From assembly GCA_013153725.1 (NCBI GenBank), contig JAADDY010000024.1:1-42937 (forward strand): DNA of 42,937 nt, given 5' to 3'. The notes under the pieces are model-generated. The model was given only the letters and a program-made list of their open reading frames with translations. It ran no database searches and was not told the DNA's origin. The number at the start of each line of letters is the position of its first letter. Position 1 is the first letter of the stretch. The translations under genes were made by a program, and so were the position numbers. Of the stretch, positions 29,022-39,829 are shown in pieces. The DNA is from Thermodesulfobacteriota bacterium. Its GTDB lineage: Bacteria > Desulfobacterota > Thermodesulfobacteria > Thermodesulfobacteriales > Thermodesulfatatoraceae.

Positions 29022-32000
29022 ATGGAGCAATATTACGTGGGTCTTGACGTGGGTTCCGGTACCGCCAAGGTAGCGGTCCTTTCCCCGGAAAGAGAGGTCC
29101 TTTACCACACCTACCAGAAAACCCACGGCCAGCCGGTGGAAACAGCAGCCCGTATCCTCAAAGAAGTAGAAGAGCGCTTCGGACGAGAAAACCTCGCTGG
29201 CCTCACCTGCACCGGAACCGCCGGAAAATTCATCGCTCAGATCCTTTCGGTGGCCTTTGTAAACGAGGTCATGGCTCACGCCCGCGCCGTGGAGCACTTT
29301 CATCCCGAGGCCAACACCATCATCGATATCGGCGGAGAAGACTCCAAGCTGGTCTTCATCTCCCACGAAGGTGGGAAATTCCGCATCAAGGACTTCGCCC
29401 TCAACACCATGTGTGCCGCGGGTACCGGGGCCTTTCTCGAACAGCAGGCCGCCCGCCTGGGCTACACCATCGAGGAGTTCAGCCGTCTGGCCCTTAAGGC
29501 GGAGAACATTCCCCGCATTGCCGGGCGCTGTACGGTCTTTGCCAAATCCGACATGATCCACCTTCAGCAGGCCGCCGTCCCCGACCACGAAATCATTGCA
29601 GGTCTGTGCTTTGCCATCATCAGAAACCTCAAGAGCAACCTGGCCCGGGGGCGCAAAGTGCTCCCTCCCATCGTCTTTCAGGGAGGGGTGGCAGCAAATC
29701 TCGGAGTGCGCCGGGCCATAAAAGAGGTCTTCCACCTTCGGGAAGACGAGCTCATCATTCCCGAGTACCACTTCATCATGGGGGCCATAGGGGCGGCGCT
29801 TTACGGGCTCGACGGGCGCTTTAAGGCCTCCTACCAGGGTTCCGAGGTCCTTGAAGCCTACCTCAAAGAAAGGACCCGCACGGTAAAGCGCCTGGAAAGG
29901 CTCGGCCCCTACACTCCCCGCCGGATAAAGACCGAAACCTCCTTCCCCAAGGAAGGCCCTCTGCGAATCTATCTCGGGATCGATGTGGGATCGGTGAGCA
30001 CCAAGCTGGTGGCCATAGACGAAGAGGGGCGACTTCTCGCCAAAACCTACGCTCTTCACCACGGAAAACCACTCGAAAGCGTAAAGGAGGGGCTTCTCAC
30101 CCTGCGGGAGAGGCTTCCCAAAAATTTTGAGATCGAAGTCCTGGGAGTGGGCACCACCGGCTCCGGGCGCTATCTCGTGGGTGATTTCGTGGGAGCAGAC
30201 GTCATCCGGAACGAAATCACCGCCCAGGCCAAGGCCGCGGCCTTCCTCGACCCGGAGGTGGACACCATCATCGAAATCGGCGGGCAGGATTCCAAATATA
30301 TCCGGTTGGAGGGTGGAGCCATCGTCGACTTCACCATGAACAAGGCCTGTGCCGCGGGCACGGGTTCGTTCCTGGAAGAACAGGCCGTGCGTCTGAACGT
30401 CCCCATCGAAAAGTTCGGGGAATACGCCCTGGCCTCCGAAGCCCCGGTGGAGATGGGAGAGCGGTGCACGGTCTTCATGCAGTCAGACCTCCTGCATTAC
30501 CAGCAGCAGGGACTCCCCAAAGAAGACCTCATCGCCGGTCTCTGTTACGCCATCGTGCACAACTATCTCAACAAGGTGGTCGAAGGCCGCAAGATAGGCC
30601 AGAAAGTCTTCTACCAGGGCGCCACGGCCTTCAACGCGGGGATCGTGGCAGCCTTTGAGAAGGTTCTGGGCAAGGAGATCACCGTGCCCCCGCACCACGA
30701 AGTAACCGGGGCCCTAGGGGCAGCGCTTCTCGCCCGCGAAGAAAGCAAGGGGGATACCAAGTTCCGGGGCTTTGACCTCTCCCACGTGAGATACGAGATC
30801 TCGACCTTTGAATGCCAGGGATGCCCCAACCAGTGTGAGATACGCAAAGTCTCCATCGAGGGCAATCCACCCTATTTCTACGGCGGCCGCTGCGAAAAGT
30901 ACGAGGTAGAACACCGCAAACCACCGGCCACGCTTCCGAACCTCATCAAGGAGAGAGAAGAAAAGCTCCTGAGCTTCGTAAAAGAAGGCCCTGGCCATCG
31001 TGGCACCATAGGGCTTCCGCGCGCACTTTTTAACTTTGAGAGGCTCCCCTTCTTCGCCACCCTCCTTCAGGAACTGGGTTTCGAAGTGGTCATCTCGGAG
31101 CCCACCAACAAGAAACTTGTAAACGCCGGCTGTGAAGCCGTGGCCGCGGAGACGTGTTTCCCCATCAAGGTGACCCACGGGCACGTCCTCGACCTCTTCA
31201 AAAAGGGAGTCAAGAAAATCTTCGTGCCCTATATCATCGATCTCCCTTCCGACCATCCCAAACTCCAGGTCGGAAAGATCTGCCCTTACGTGCAGAGCAT
31301 CCCTTCGGCTCTGGCGGCCTCCTTCAATTTTGAAAGCTACGGGGCAGAGCTTCTGGCCCCGGTCTTCCACTTTGGTACCGGCGGCAAGGTGCTTGAAAAC
31401 GAAAAGAAAGAACTGGCGAAGATGCTCGGAGTTTCCACAAAGGAAGTGCGAAAAGCCTGGGAGGCTGCGGAAGCGGCCCAGCAGGAATTCGACCGCTGGC
31501 TCAAGGAGCGCGGAAAAGAGGTCCTCTCAGGCCTTGGCGAGGACGAAGTGGCCCTGGTGATCGTGGGGCGCCCCTACAACGCCTGCGATCCGGGAGCAAA
31601 TCTTGCAATTCACAACAAGATCCGGAGCCTTGGGGTGGTAGGTCTTCCGGTGGATATGCTTCCCCTTGCCGAAGTGGAGGATCTCGACGGCCTTGAGGGG
31701 ATGTACTGGCGTTACGGGCAGCGTTTTCTGCTAGCGGCGCATTTCATACGGGAGCACGAAAAGCTCTATCCCATCTTCCTCACCAATTTCTCCTGCGGGC
31801 CGGATTCCTTCATCATCCATTTCTTCGAAGAGCTTCTGGGTGGAAAACCCTACCTTGAGCTCGAAATAGACGAGCACAGTGCCGATGCCGGTGTGGTCAC
31901 CCGGATCGAGGCCTTCCTGGACAGTGTGAGAGGCAAGCGGCTGGCCGGGAAGAAACCCCCCCGGCGTTACCGCCGCAAGGTCAAACCCGAAGACGGCCGC

Positions 32001-33206
32001 ACTCTCTACATCCCCCACATGGCAGACCACGCTTATGCTCTGGCCGCGGCCTTTCGGGCCTGTGGGGTAAACGCCGTGGTACTTCCGGAATCCGACGAAG
32101 AATCGCTAAAACTCGGACGGCGCTACACCTCCGGGAAGGAATGCTACCCCGCTGTCCTCACCACCGGCGACATGCTGAAGATGCTCAAGCAGCCCGGGTT
32201 TGACCCGCAAAAGGCCGCCTTCTTCATGCCTTCCGGGGCTGGTCCCTGCCGTTTCGGCCAGTACAACCGGCTCCACCGCAAGATACTTGACGAGCTGGGC
32301 TATGAAAACGTCCCCATCTATTCTCCCACCCAGGACGTCAAGTTCTATCAGGAGATCGGCATGATCGGAGGCAGTGACTTCGTCCGCCTCTCCTGGCAGG
32401 CCATCGTTTGCGTGGACATCCTCGACAAACTCCTGCGAGAGATAAGGCCCTACGAGGTCCACCCCGGGGAGACGGAAAGGGTCTACCGCCGGGCCCTCGA
32501 AAGGCTCTGCACCGCCATCGAAAGGCGGGAAGACCTCCTCAAGGTGATGCAGGAGATCCGGGAAGACTTCACCCAGATACCCGTGGAAGGTCAGGGTGAA
32601 AAGCCCATCGTGGGCATCGTGGGTGAGATTTACGTGCGAGCCAACCGCTTTGCCAACGAAAACATCGTCAAGGTGCTGGAAGAAATGGGAGCCGAAGTCT
32701 GGCTTCCCACCATCGCGGAGTGGATCTACTACATCAACTTCACCTCCAAACGCTGGGCCAAGAGGCTTCGCAAGCTGCGGGAGCTCACCCGCCTCATCAT
32801 CGAAAACCACGTCCAGGTAAAAGACGAACACAAGTTTGCCTCCCTGGTGAAGGACCTCCTTCGCACCGCGGAAGAACCCCATGTCGACGAAATCATAGGG
32901 TTTGCCAAGCGGTACGTGAGCGAAGAATTCGAGGGCGAGGCCATCCTTTCGGTGGGCAAAAGTCTCGATTATCTCCGCCACGGGGTAAACGGCATCATAA
33001 ACGTCATCCCCTTCACCTGTATGCCCGGTACCGTGGTGACCATGCTCCTCAAGAGGGTAAGAGAGGAAAACGGCCTGGTGCCGGTGCTTACCGTCTCCTG
33101 CGACGGGCAACGTTCCATGGGGACCCGCATGCGCCTTGAAGCATTCATGCACCAGGTCCACGAACACTTCGAGGAAAAGCGCCGGAAACGCCCGGAAGCG
33201 GCTTAG
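29022..33206 (+). CDS. Giant acyl-CoA dehydratase activase / BadF-BadG-BcrA-BcrD ATPase fused to DUF2229 and HgdB-like reductase modules (1394 aa)
   Basis: Two ASKHA activase domains (GLDVGSGTAKVAVL...TMCAAGTGAFLEQQA and GIDVGSVSTKLVAI...KACAAGTGSFLEEQA), then CQGCPNQCEIRKV, then HgdB-like segments ending DEHSADAGVVTRIEAF and CDGQRSMGTRMRLEAF. Confidence 0.93.
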   Translation: MEQYYVGLDVGSGTAKVAVLSPEREVLYHTYQKTHGQPVETAARILKEVEERFGRENLAGLTCTGTAGKFIAQILSVAFVNEVMAHARAVEHFHPEANTIIDIGGEDSKLVFISHEGGKFRIKDFALNTMCAAGTGAFLEQQAARLGYTIEEFSRLALKAENIPRIAGRCTVFAKSDMIHLQQAAVPDHEIIAGLCFAIIRNLKSNLARGRKVLPPIVFQGGVAANLGVRRAIKEVFHLREDELIIPEYHFIMGAIGAALYGLDGRFKASYQGSEVLEAYLKERTRTVKRLERLGPYTPRRIKTETSFPKEGPLRIYLGIDVGSVSTKLVAIDEEGRLLAKTYALHHGKPLESVKEGLLTLRERLPKNFEIEVLGVGTTGSGRYLVGDFVGADVIRNEITAQAKAAAFLDPEVDTIIEIGGQDSKYIRLEGGAIVDFTMNKACAAGTGSFLEEQAVRLNVPIEKFGEYALASEAPVEMGERCTVFMQSDLLHYQQQGLPKEDLIAGLCYAIVHNYLNKVVEGRKIGQKVFYQGATAFNAGIVAAFEKVLGKEITVPPHHEVTGALGAALLAREESKGDTKFRGFDLSHVRYEISTFECQGCPNQCEIRKVSIEGNPPYFYGGRCEKYEVEHRKPPATLPNLIKEREEKLLSFVKEGPGHRGTIGLPRALFNFERLPFFATLLQELGFEVVISEPTNKKLVNAGCEAVAAETCFPIKVTHGHVLDLFKKGVKKIFVPYIIDLPSDHPKLQVGKICPYVQSIPSALAASFNFESYGAELLAPVFHFGTGGKVLENEKKELAKMLGVSTKEVRKAWEAAEAAQQEFDRWLKERGKEVLSGLGEDEVALVIVGRPYNACDPGANLAIHNKIRSLGVVGLPVDMLPLAEVEDLDGLEGMYWRYGQRFLLAAHFIREHEKLYPIFLTNFSCGPDSFIIHFFEELLGGKPYLELEIDEHSADAGVVTRIEAFLDSVRGKRLAGKKPPRRYRRKVKPEDGRTLYIPHMADHAYALAAAFRACGVNAVVLPESDEESLKLGRRYTSGKECYPAVLTTGDMLKMLKQPGFDPQKAAFFMPSGAGPCRFGQYNRLHRKILDELGYENVPIYSPTQDVKFYQEIGMIGGSDFVRLSWQAIVCVDILDKLLREIRPYEVHPGETERVYRRALERLCTAIERREDLLKVMQEIREDFTQIPVEGQGEKPIVGIVGEIYVRANRFANENIVKVLEEMGAEVWLPTIAEWIYYINFTSKRWAKRLRKLRELTRLIIENHVQVKDEHKFASLVKDLLRTAEEPHVDEIIGFAKRYVSEEFEGEAILSVGKSLDYLRHGVNGIINVIPFTCMPGTVVTMLLKRVREENGLVPVLTVSCDGQRSMGTRMRLEAFMHQVHEHFEEKRRKRPEAA

Positions 33207-33263
33207 TAGTTGATGCCCTTTTTGCCAATGCTATACTGGGCAAAAAGTTCGTGAGGTCGAGCC

Positions 33264-33863
33264 TTGCGCATCAAGCATTGGATGATCAAAGACGTGGTCA
33301 CCATTTCGCCGGACGCCACGGTAGAAGACGCCATCCAGCTCATGAAGAAACATTCCATCCGGCACCTTCCCGTCACCGAAGAAGACCGGCTCGTGGGCCT
33401 GGTGACGGAAAGCAGCATCAGGCAGTACGCCCTGCCCGCAGTGATGGACAAGCTTCCCATTCGCGAGGTGATGATCATAAATCCCGTTACCATCGACTCG
33501 GAAGCCACCATCGATGAAGCCGCCAAGCTCATCTACCGCTACAAGATTGGTGGTCTCCCCGTCACCCACGAGGGACGTCTCGTGGGCATCATCACCGTGA
33601 CTGATTTGCTCGAAGCCTTTATCGAACTCATGGGCATCCTGCGCTCAAGCTCCCGGATCGACGTGGTGCCAGGGGGCGAAAGCAGCTTCGAGGAAGTGCT
33701 CGACATCATTCGCTCTCACGGTGGGCGCATAATCTCGGTCGGAATGGACGTCCACGCCAGCGGCAAGAAGATCTATTACGTGCGGCTCGAAAAATGCCCG
33801 CTTGAACCCATCGCCGCTGCCCTTGAAATGGCCGGCCATGAAGTAGTCTCGCTCGTAGAATAG
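33264..33863 (+). CDS. Tandem CBS domain protein with C-terminal ACT-like domain (AcuB-like); TTG start
   Basis: WMIKDVVTISPDATVEDAIQLMKKHSIRHLPVTEEDRLVGLVTESSIRQY and PIREVMIINPVTIDSEATIDEAAKLIYRYKIGGLPVTHEGRLVGIITVTDLLEAF. Confidence 0.92.
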   Translation: MRIKHWMIKDVVTISPDATVEDAIQLMKKHSIRHLPVTEEDRLVGLVTESSIRQYALPAVMDKLPIREVMIINPVTIDSEATIDEAAKLIYRYKIGGLPVTHEGRLVGIITVTDLLEAFIELMGILRSSSRIDVVPGGESSFEEVLDIIRSHGGRIISVGMDVHASGKKIYYVRLEKCPLEPIAAALEMAGHEVVSLVE

Positions 33864-33872
33864 GAGGGCCTC

Positions 33873-35057
33873 ATGGGATACAAAGTTCGCAAGACCATCG
33901 ACGAGATCAACGAAAAGATTCGGCGGGGTGAAGCCGTGGTGGTCACCGCGGAGGAGATGGTAAACATCGTGAAGGAAAACGGGCCAGAAGAGGCCGCGGC
34001 CGAAGTAGACGTGGTCACCACCGGCACCTTCGCTCCCATGTGTTCCTCCGGGGCCTTCATCAACTTTGGCCATTCGGTACCAGCCATTAAGGCCCACCGG
34101 GTATGGCTCAACGGAGTACCGGCTTACGCCGGGATCGCAGCGGTGGACATCTACATCGGTGCCACGGAACCCACCGAAGACGATCCGTTGAACAAAGTCT
34201 ACCCCGGTGAATTCCGCTACGGCGGGGGGCATGTGATTCACGATCTCGTGGCGGGGAAGACCGTGCTTTTGCGGGCCAAATCCTACGGGACCCACTGCTA
34301 CCCCCGCAAGTATCTCGAAAAAGAAGTCACCCTCAAGGACCTTCCCTATGCCCTCCTCTGCAACCCGCGTAACGCCTATCAGAACTACAATTGCGCCATC
34401 AATCTCTCGGACAAGACGATTTACACCTACATGGGAGTCCTGCGCCCGAAAGCCGCCAACGCCAACTATGCCACGGCCGGGCAGCTCTCTCCCCTCTTCA
34501 AGGACCCTTACCTCCGCACCATCGGGGTGGGCACCCGCATCTTCCTCGGGGGCGGAGTAGGCTACGTGGCCTGGGCCGGGACCCAGTGCAACTTCAAGGT
34601 GCCGCGCACGGAAAAGGGGCTCCCCCTGGCTCCAGGGGCCACGCTCATGGTCTATGGGGACCTCAAACAGATGAAACCCGAGTGGCTGGTGGGGGTGAGC
34701 ATCCTGGGTTACGGCTGTTCGCTTGCGGTGGGAGTGGGAGTTCCCATCCCGATTCTGAACGAAGAGATCGCCTCCTTTGCCGGCACCTCGGATGAAGAGA
34801 TCTTCACCCAGGTGGTGGACTACGGCTACGATTATCCCAACGGGATCAAACGCTCCTACGGTACGGTAAGTTACGCCGAACTCAAGAGCGGAAAGATCAG
34901 GGTCCTCGACAAGGAAATTCCCACCGTGCCTCTGTCGAGTTACGTGCGGGCCCGGCAGATCGCCGAAACTCTAAAGAACTGGATCAAAGAGAAGAAATTC
35001 CTGATCTCCGAGCCCCAGGCCGCTTTTCCCGGAACCGAGCTTTATCCCTTTCGTTAG
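33873..35057 (+). CDS. DUF39-family homocysteine biosynthesis-type protein
   Basis: VDVVTTGTFAPMCSSGAFINFGH, TYMGVLRPKAANANYATAGQLSPLFKDP, GTRIFLGGGVGYVAWAGTQ, as in DUF39 proteins. Confidence 0.88.
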   Translation: MGYKVRKTIDEINEKIRRGEAVVVTAEEMVNIVKENGPEEAAAEVDVVTTGTFAPMCSSGAFINFGHSVPAIKAHRVWLNGVPAYAGIAAVDIYIGATEPTEDDPLNKVYPGEFRYGGGHVIHDLVAGKTVLLRAKSYGTHCYPRKYLEKEVTLKDLPYALLCNPRNAYQNYNCAINLSDKTIYTYMGVLRPKAANANYATAGQLSPLFKDPYLRTIGVGTRIFLGGGVGYVAWAGTQCNFKVPRTEKGLPLAPGATLMVYGDLKQMKPEWLVGVSILGYGCSLAVGVGVPIPILNEEIASFAGTSDEEIFTQVVDYGYDYPNGIKRSYGTVSYAELKSGKIRVLDKEIPTVPLSSYVRARQIAETLKNWIKEKKFLISEPQAAFPGTELYPFR

Positions 35058-35851
35058 TGGAGCTTGAGGCCAAAACAAAAAGGCTTGCCTCTTTTCTTAA
35101 AAGGCTTCCGGGCCTTACGGTGGCCTTATCCGGGGGGCTTGACAGCAGCGCCCTCCTCATCCTGGCCAAAGAAATCCTCGGGCCGGAAAGGGTTCAGGCC
35201 GTTACCATCTCTTCGGCCATCGTGCCGGAAGGCGACCTCCGCCGGGCAGGTCTCCTGGCCGCAGGGCTCGGGATCGAACACCTCGTAGTCCCCTTTGACC
35301 ACCTGCGCCTTGAGGCCTTCCGCCAAAACCCCCCCGATCGCTGTTACCACTGCAAGAAGGCCATGTTCGCCAAACTGAAGGAGCTTTCGCGCTTTCCCCT
35401 GGCTGACGGCACCCAGGCAGAGGATCTCAAGGAAGACCGCCCCGGGCTCAGAGCACTGGCAGAGCTTGGCATCTTGAGCCCTCTCAAGGAGGCCGGCTTC
35501 AGAAAGGAAGAACTGCGACGAATCGCAAGAAGAGCGGGGCTTGATCATCATCGCCGGGAGGCCTCCCCCTGTCTGGCTACCAGGTTTCCGCCGGGAGAAG
35601 AGATCACCGCGGAAAAGATCGCCCTCGTAGGGGAGGCGGAAGCCTATCTTGCGGCGCAGGGGTGGCGAAAAGTGAGGGTAAGAATCGCCCGCGGCCTGGC
35701 CCTCGTGGAGGTAGCCCGGCAAGATCTCGAAAAGGCCTTTTCCTTTCGCGGGGAGATCAGCGCCTATTTTCGCAAGCTCGGATTCCGCAAGGTCTTCCTT
35801 ACGCTTGAGGGCTACCGCCCGCCACTTCTAACCCCCGACGATCACCCTTAG
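35057..35851 (+). CDS. larE: LarE-type ATP-dependent sulfur transferase (GTG start)
   Basis: [15 protein letters not shown]-loop, [79 protein letters not shown]. Confidence 0.9.
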   Translation: MELEAKTKRLASFLKRLPGLTVALSGGLDSSALLILAKEILGPERVQAVTISSAIVPEGDLRRAGLLAAGLGIEHLVVPFDHLRLEAFRQNPPDRCYHCKKAMFAKLKELSRFPLADGTQAEDLKEDRPGLRALAELGILSPLKEAGFRKEELRRIARRAGLDHHRREASPCLATRFPPGEEITAEKIALVGEAEAYLAAQGWRKVRVRIARGLALVEVARQDLEKAFSFRGEISAYFRKLGFRKVFLTLEGYRPPLLTPDDHP

Positions 35852-37045
35852 GAAGCGCTTCTTCCCCACCCGAAAGACGTACTGTTTGCCGGGTGAAAAG
35901 CTGAAATTCTCCTCCTGCACCTTCTGGCCGTCGATGTGGACCCCGCCCTGAGCCACCAGGCGTTTGCCCTCGGATGTACTTTTGACCAGGCCCTGCTCTT
36001 TCAGGAATTTGGGGAGCCAGACCTCTCCGGCGGCAACGGTGACCTCCGGGATGTCTTCGGGGATCTCCTTTTTCGAGAAGACCCTTTCGAACTCCCGAGC
36101 CGCCTTCTCTGCCGCCTCCGGAGAGTGGTAGCGGGCGACGATCTCCCTGGCGAGCTGCATCTTGAGATCGCGCGGATTGAGGCGCCCGGAAGAGACCTCC
36201 TCCTTCCAGCGGGCAATCTCCTCCAGGGGTACGTCGGTCAGGAGCTCGTAATAGCGCCACATGAGCTCGTCGCTGATGGACATGATCTTGCCGAACATCT
36301 CCTGCGGGGGCTCGGTGATGCCCACGTAGTTCCCGAGGGACTTGCTCATCTTCTGCACCCCGTCGAGCCCCTCGAGAATGGGCACGGTGATGATTACCTG
36401 GGGTTCCTGGCCGTACTCACGCTGAATATCGCGCCCCACCAGGAGGTTGAAGCGCTGATCCGTCCCCCCGAGCTCCACGTCGGCCTTGAGGGCCACGGAA
36501 TCGTAAGCCTGGATCAAGGGGTAGATGAGTTCGTGGATGGCGATGGGACGGCCACTTTCAAAGCGCTTTTTGAAATCTTCCCTCTCAAGCATGCGGGCCA
36601 CGGTGTACTTGGCGCAGAGCCTGATAAAATCCTCCGCCGCAAATTTCGACATCCACTCGCTGTTGAAGACTACCTTCGTCTTTTCGCGATCAAGGATCTT
36701 GAAGACCTGCTCGGCGTAAGTCTTGGCGTTTTCAAGCACCTGCTCTCTGGTGAGAGGAGGCCTGGTTTCAGAACGCCCCGAAGGATCGCCGATCATGGCG
36801 GTAAAGTCTCCGATGAGGAAATAGACCTCGTGTCCCAGGTCCTGAAAGTGCCGCATCTTTCGCAGAAGCACCGTGTGCCCCAGGTGAAGATCCGGGGCCG
36901 TGGGGTCAAAGCCCGCCTTCACCCTCAGGGGGACACCTGTTTCCTGGGCCCGTTTGAGTTTCTTGAGGAGCTCCTCTTCTTCGATGATCTCCACGGTGCC
37001 GCGCTTGAGATAAGCCAGTTGTTCCTCGGGGGTCAGGTCCTTCAT
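35828..37045 (-). CDS. tyrS: Tyrosyl-tRNA synthetase
   Basis: [43 protein letters not shown]-terminal S4 domain; probable start [10 protein letters not shown] at 37045. Confidence 0.96.
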   Translation of the reverse strand: MKDLTPEEQLAYLKRGTVEIIEEEELLKKLKRAQETGVPLRVKAGFDPTAPDLHLGHTVLLRKMRHFQDLGHEVYFLIGDFTAMIGDPSGRSETRPPLTREQVLENAKTYAEQVFKILDREKTKVVFNSEWMSKFAAEDFIRLCAKYTVARMLEREDFKKRFESGRPIAIHELIYPLIQAYDSVALKADVELGGTDQRFNLLVGRDIQREYGQEPQVIITVPILEGLDGVQKMSKSLGNYVGITEPPQEMFGKIMSISDELMWRYYELLTDVPLEEIARWKEEVSSGRLNPRDLKMQLAREIVARYHSPEAAEKAAREFERVFSKKEIPEDIPEVTVAAGEVWLPKFLKEQGLVKSTSEGKRLVAQGGVHIDGQKVQEENFSFSPGKQYVFRVGKKRFLRVIVGG

Positions 37046-37101
37046 TTCCTCCTCCAGTTTGGTGGCATCAGGCAGGAAACTTAACGCAAAGCCGCGCAAG
37101 T

Positions 37102-38103
37102 TCAACAAATACGAGGAAGGGGCTCTCCGGATAAAGGGGGCACCGGGCGCAGCCCTCCGACCCTGGTCTCAAGAAGCACGGGAAAATCGTCCGCGGAGAC
37201 CACTTCCCCGATGAGAGAGGCCGCGGCGGTGGCCTCGAAACCCTTTAAAAAGGCAAGGATTTCTTCTGCCGCCTCCGGGGCACACACCGCCACGAAACGG
37301 CCTTCACAGGCGAGGTAAAGGGGGTCGAGCCCCAAAATTTCGCATCCGGCACGCACTTCTGGCCTCACGGGGATTTTTTCTTCCTCAAGCCGAAAACTCC
37401 GCCCGCTTTCAGCGGCGAACTCGTGAAGCACCGAAGCAAGCCCTCCCCGGGTGGGGTCCCGGAGAAGTTTTATCCGGGAGCCGTATTCTTCGAGTAAGGG
37501 AAGAACCACCCGGTGCAGGGCCTGGGAATCGCTTTTTAATCCCTCAAGACCGAGGCCTTCCCGGGCCGCCAGGATGGTGAGACCATGATCGGCAATGGGG
37601 CCCGAGACGATGACCTTATCTCCGGGGTTGAGGCTTTTGGGAGCGGGCCTCCAGGCGTTCAGCCTGCCGAGGCCCGTAGTGTTGATGAATACTTTGTCTC
37701 CCTTGCCACGGGGGACGACCTTTGTATCGCCACAAATCACCCGTACTCCGGCTTCTCTCGCCGCCTGAGCCAGGGAAGAGAGCACCTTACGAAGGGTGGC
37801 AACCTCAAGGCCCTCTTCTAGGATCAGGGCCACGGAGAGAAAGAGCGGGGTGGCGCCCACCATGGCCAGGTCGTTTACGGTGCCGTGGACCGCAAGAGAG
37901 CCGATATCTCCCCCGGGGAAAAAGATAGGGTCCACCACGAAGCTGTCGGTGGTAAAGGCAAGCCCTTTGAGGGACTGGGTCTCAAGAAGGGCACTGTCGA
38001 GGAGGGGCACCTCCCCCAAAACTGGAAGGATGACCTCTTCGAGGAGCCGCGAGGTGGCCTGGCCCCCGCTTCCATGCTCGAGAAGGATCTTCTCTATTGC
38101 CAT
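37102..38103 (-). CDS. hypE: [NiFe] hydrogenase maturation protein HypE (carbamoyl dehydratase)
   Basis: [60 protein letters not shown]-terminal PRIC. Confidence 0.96.
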   Translation of the reverse strand: MAIEKILLEHGSGGQATSRLLEEVILPVLGEVPLLDSALLETQSLKGLAFTTDSFVVDPIFFPGGDIGSLAVHGTVNDLAMVGATPLFLSVALILEEGLEVATLRKVLSSLAQAAREAGVRVICGDTKVVPRGKGDKVFINTTGLGRLNAWRPAPKSLNPGDKVIVSGPIADHGLTILAAREGLGLEGLKSDSQALHRVVLPLLEEYGSRIKLLRDPTRGGLASVLHEFAAESGRSFRLEEEKIPVRPEVRAGCEILGLDPLYLACEGRFVAVCAPEAAEEILAFLKGFEATAAASLIGEVVSADDFPVLLETRVGGLRPVPPLSGEPLPRIC

Positions 38104-39110
38104 ACGCCGTCGATCTTGGCCCCACATTCGGGGCAGGTGCCTTCCGGAGTGATCCGATAGCTAGTCACCATGAAACCGTACCGCTCGATGAGGAGAGCGT
38201 TACATTGCCAGCAGTAAGTGTTTTCTCCCTCCTCACCGGGGACGTTTCCGGTATAGACGTACCGGAGCCCCTCTTCTTTGCCTATGCGATAGGCCAGGCG
38301 CAGGGTCTCCACCGGCGTGGCCGGGCGGGTAAGGAGCTGGTAGCGCGGGTAGAAACGGGTCACGTGCCAGGGAGTCTCCGGGCCGAGCTCGTCTCGAATG
38401 AAACGGACGATGTCACGGAGCTCTTGAGGATCATCGTTCTCACCGGGAATGATGAGTGTGGTGACCTCAAGCCAAACGTTAAGCTTTTTGAGATGCTTCA
38501 GGGTCTCAAGTACCGGAGCAAGCCTTGCCTTACAGTGTTTGCGATAAAACTCCTCGCGAAAGGCCTTGAGATCCACGTTGGCCGCGTGAAGATGCGGATG
38601 AATGGTGTCCAGAGCCTCGGTGGTCATGTAACCGTTTGAGACGAAAACGTTCCGAAGCCCTCGTTGCGTGGCCAGACGCGCACAATCGTAAGCAAATTCG
38701 AAGAAAATGGTGGGTTCGTTGTAGGTGTAAGAGATGCTCTGGGAGGAGGTAGCGAGGGCCCCTTCAACCACCTCTTCTGGGGTTACGTCCTCCCCTATCA
38801 CCCGGCCTTCAAGCCGTGGATACTGTGAAATCTCGAAGTTCTGGCAGAAATCGCACTGGAAGTTGCATCCCACCGTGCCAATGGAATAGCTGCGAGAACC
38901 CGGCAGGAAGTGGAAAAGGGGTTTTTTCTCGATGGGATCCACGTGTTTGGCAATGATCTTCCCGTAGACCAGGGAGTACAGAACCCCGTTTTCGTTGTAG
39001 CGCACGTGGCAGATACCAAATTTCCCCGGGGGGATCTTGCAGTGGTGGTTACAGAGATTGCACTTGACCAGACCATCTTCCAGCTTTTCGTAAAGCATGG
39101 CCTCCTTCAT
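38094..39110 (-). CDS. amrS: AmmeMemoRadiSam system radical SAM enzyme AmrS
   Basis: CNLCNHHCKIPPGKFGICHVR, radical SAM CNFQCDFC, SYTYNEPTIFFEFAYD, C-terminal [12 protein letters not shown]. Confidence 0.94.
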   Translation of the reverse strand: MKEAMLYEKLEDGLVKCNLCNHHCKIPPGKFGICHVRYNENGVLYSLVYGKIIAKHVDPIEKKPLFHFLPGSRSYSIGTVGCNFQCDFCQNFEISQYPRLEGRVIGEDVTPEEVVEGALATSSQSISYTYNEPTIFFEFAYDCARLATQRGLRNVFVSNGYMTTEALDTIHPHLHAANVDLKAFREEFYRKHCKARLAPVLETLKHLKKLNVWLEVTTLIIPGENDDPQELRDIVRFIRDELGPETPWHVTRFYPRYQLLTRPATPVETLRLAYRIGKEEGLRYVYTGNVPGEEGENTYCWQCNALLIERYGFMVTSYRITPEGTCPECGAKIDGVWQ

Positions 39111-39178
39111 AGCGGCTCCTCCTTTGCTTTTACCTTGAAATTAGGCATTTGCACGAAATTGTAAATTCCATTTTTCAT

Positions 39179-39205
39179 TTAAGTTTTTGCGAGCTAGATC
39201 GAAAG
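39179..39205 (+). promoter_or_regulatory. Weak sigma28-like element TTAAGTTT-N11-ATCGAAAG upstream of cheX
   Basis: Good -35-like half, weak -10 half. Confidence 0.25.
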
Positions 39206-39232
39206 ATAAGAAAAAAGCGGGAGGAGGATCGA

Positions 39233-39703
39233 ATGAGTCAATCTCTTATTCTCAACGCCCTGAAAGATTCCGTAAAAGAGGTCCTCATGACCTTTACCGG
39301 AGAAACTCCGGAGGCAGAAACGAGCTTCGTGAGGCATGAACCCGAAGCTCTGGGAAAGGTCTCAGCGGTTTTGGGGCTTACGGGAAAGGGTTTTACCGGG
39401 AGCTTCGTAGTAAGTTTTAACAAAGACTGTATCCTGGGGATCGTGGAATCCCTTTTTGGCCAGAAGCCCGAAGACATCAACGAGGAAGCTCGTGATGCTG
39501 CCGGCGAGATGGCCAATATGATCTGCGGGGCCTTCAGAAGGCGTTTCGAACAAAACGGTATCAGCCTTCAGAGCTCCACCCCCGTTATCGTTACCGGCGA
39601 AAACCATGTCCTGGATATTCTTTGTAAGTCCAAGAGGCTTGTCATTCCCTTCTCCCTCAATGGTTCCAAGCTCTTCATAGAGTTCTGTCTGGACAAAAGC
39701 TGA
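39233..39703 (+). CDS. cheX: CheX-like chemotaxis phosphatase
   Basis: GFTGSFVVSFNKDCILGIVESLFGQKPEDINEEARDAAGEMANMICGAFRRRFEQNGI; phosphatase motif ExxN present (EMAN). Confidence 0.87.
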   Translation: MSQSLILNALKDSVKEVLMTFTGETPEAETSFVRHEPEALGKVSAVLGLTGKGFTGSFVVSFNKDCILGIVESLFGQKPEDINEEARDAAGEMANMICGAFRRRFEQNGISLQSSTPVIVTGENHVLDILCKSKRLVIPFSLNGSKLFIEFCLDKS

Positions 39704-39829
39704 TTCGCTCCCCAATTTTTCCAATTTTGTGAACTATCTTTTCCTGCTGTTTCCATTTTTGTCAAAAAATTTCCTACTCCCAAAGTAATAAATCGGCGAG
39801 TCCTTTTTGTCTCTAAGAAAAGAAGCTTG

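Noticed and set aside
28983-30062. 359-aa minus-strand ORF
   Set aside because: Antisense to the activase fusion gene; no domain.
35936-37084. 382-aa plus-strand ORF
   Set aside because: Antisense shadow of tyrS.
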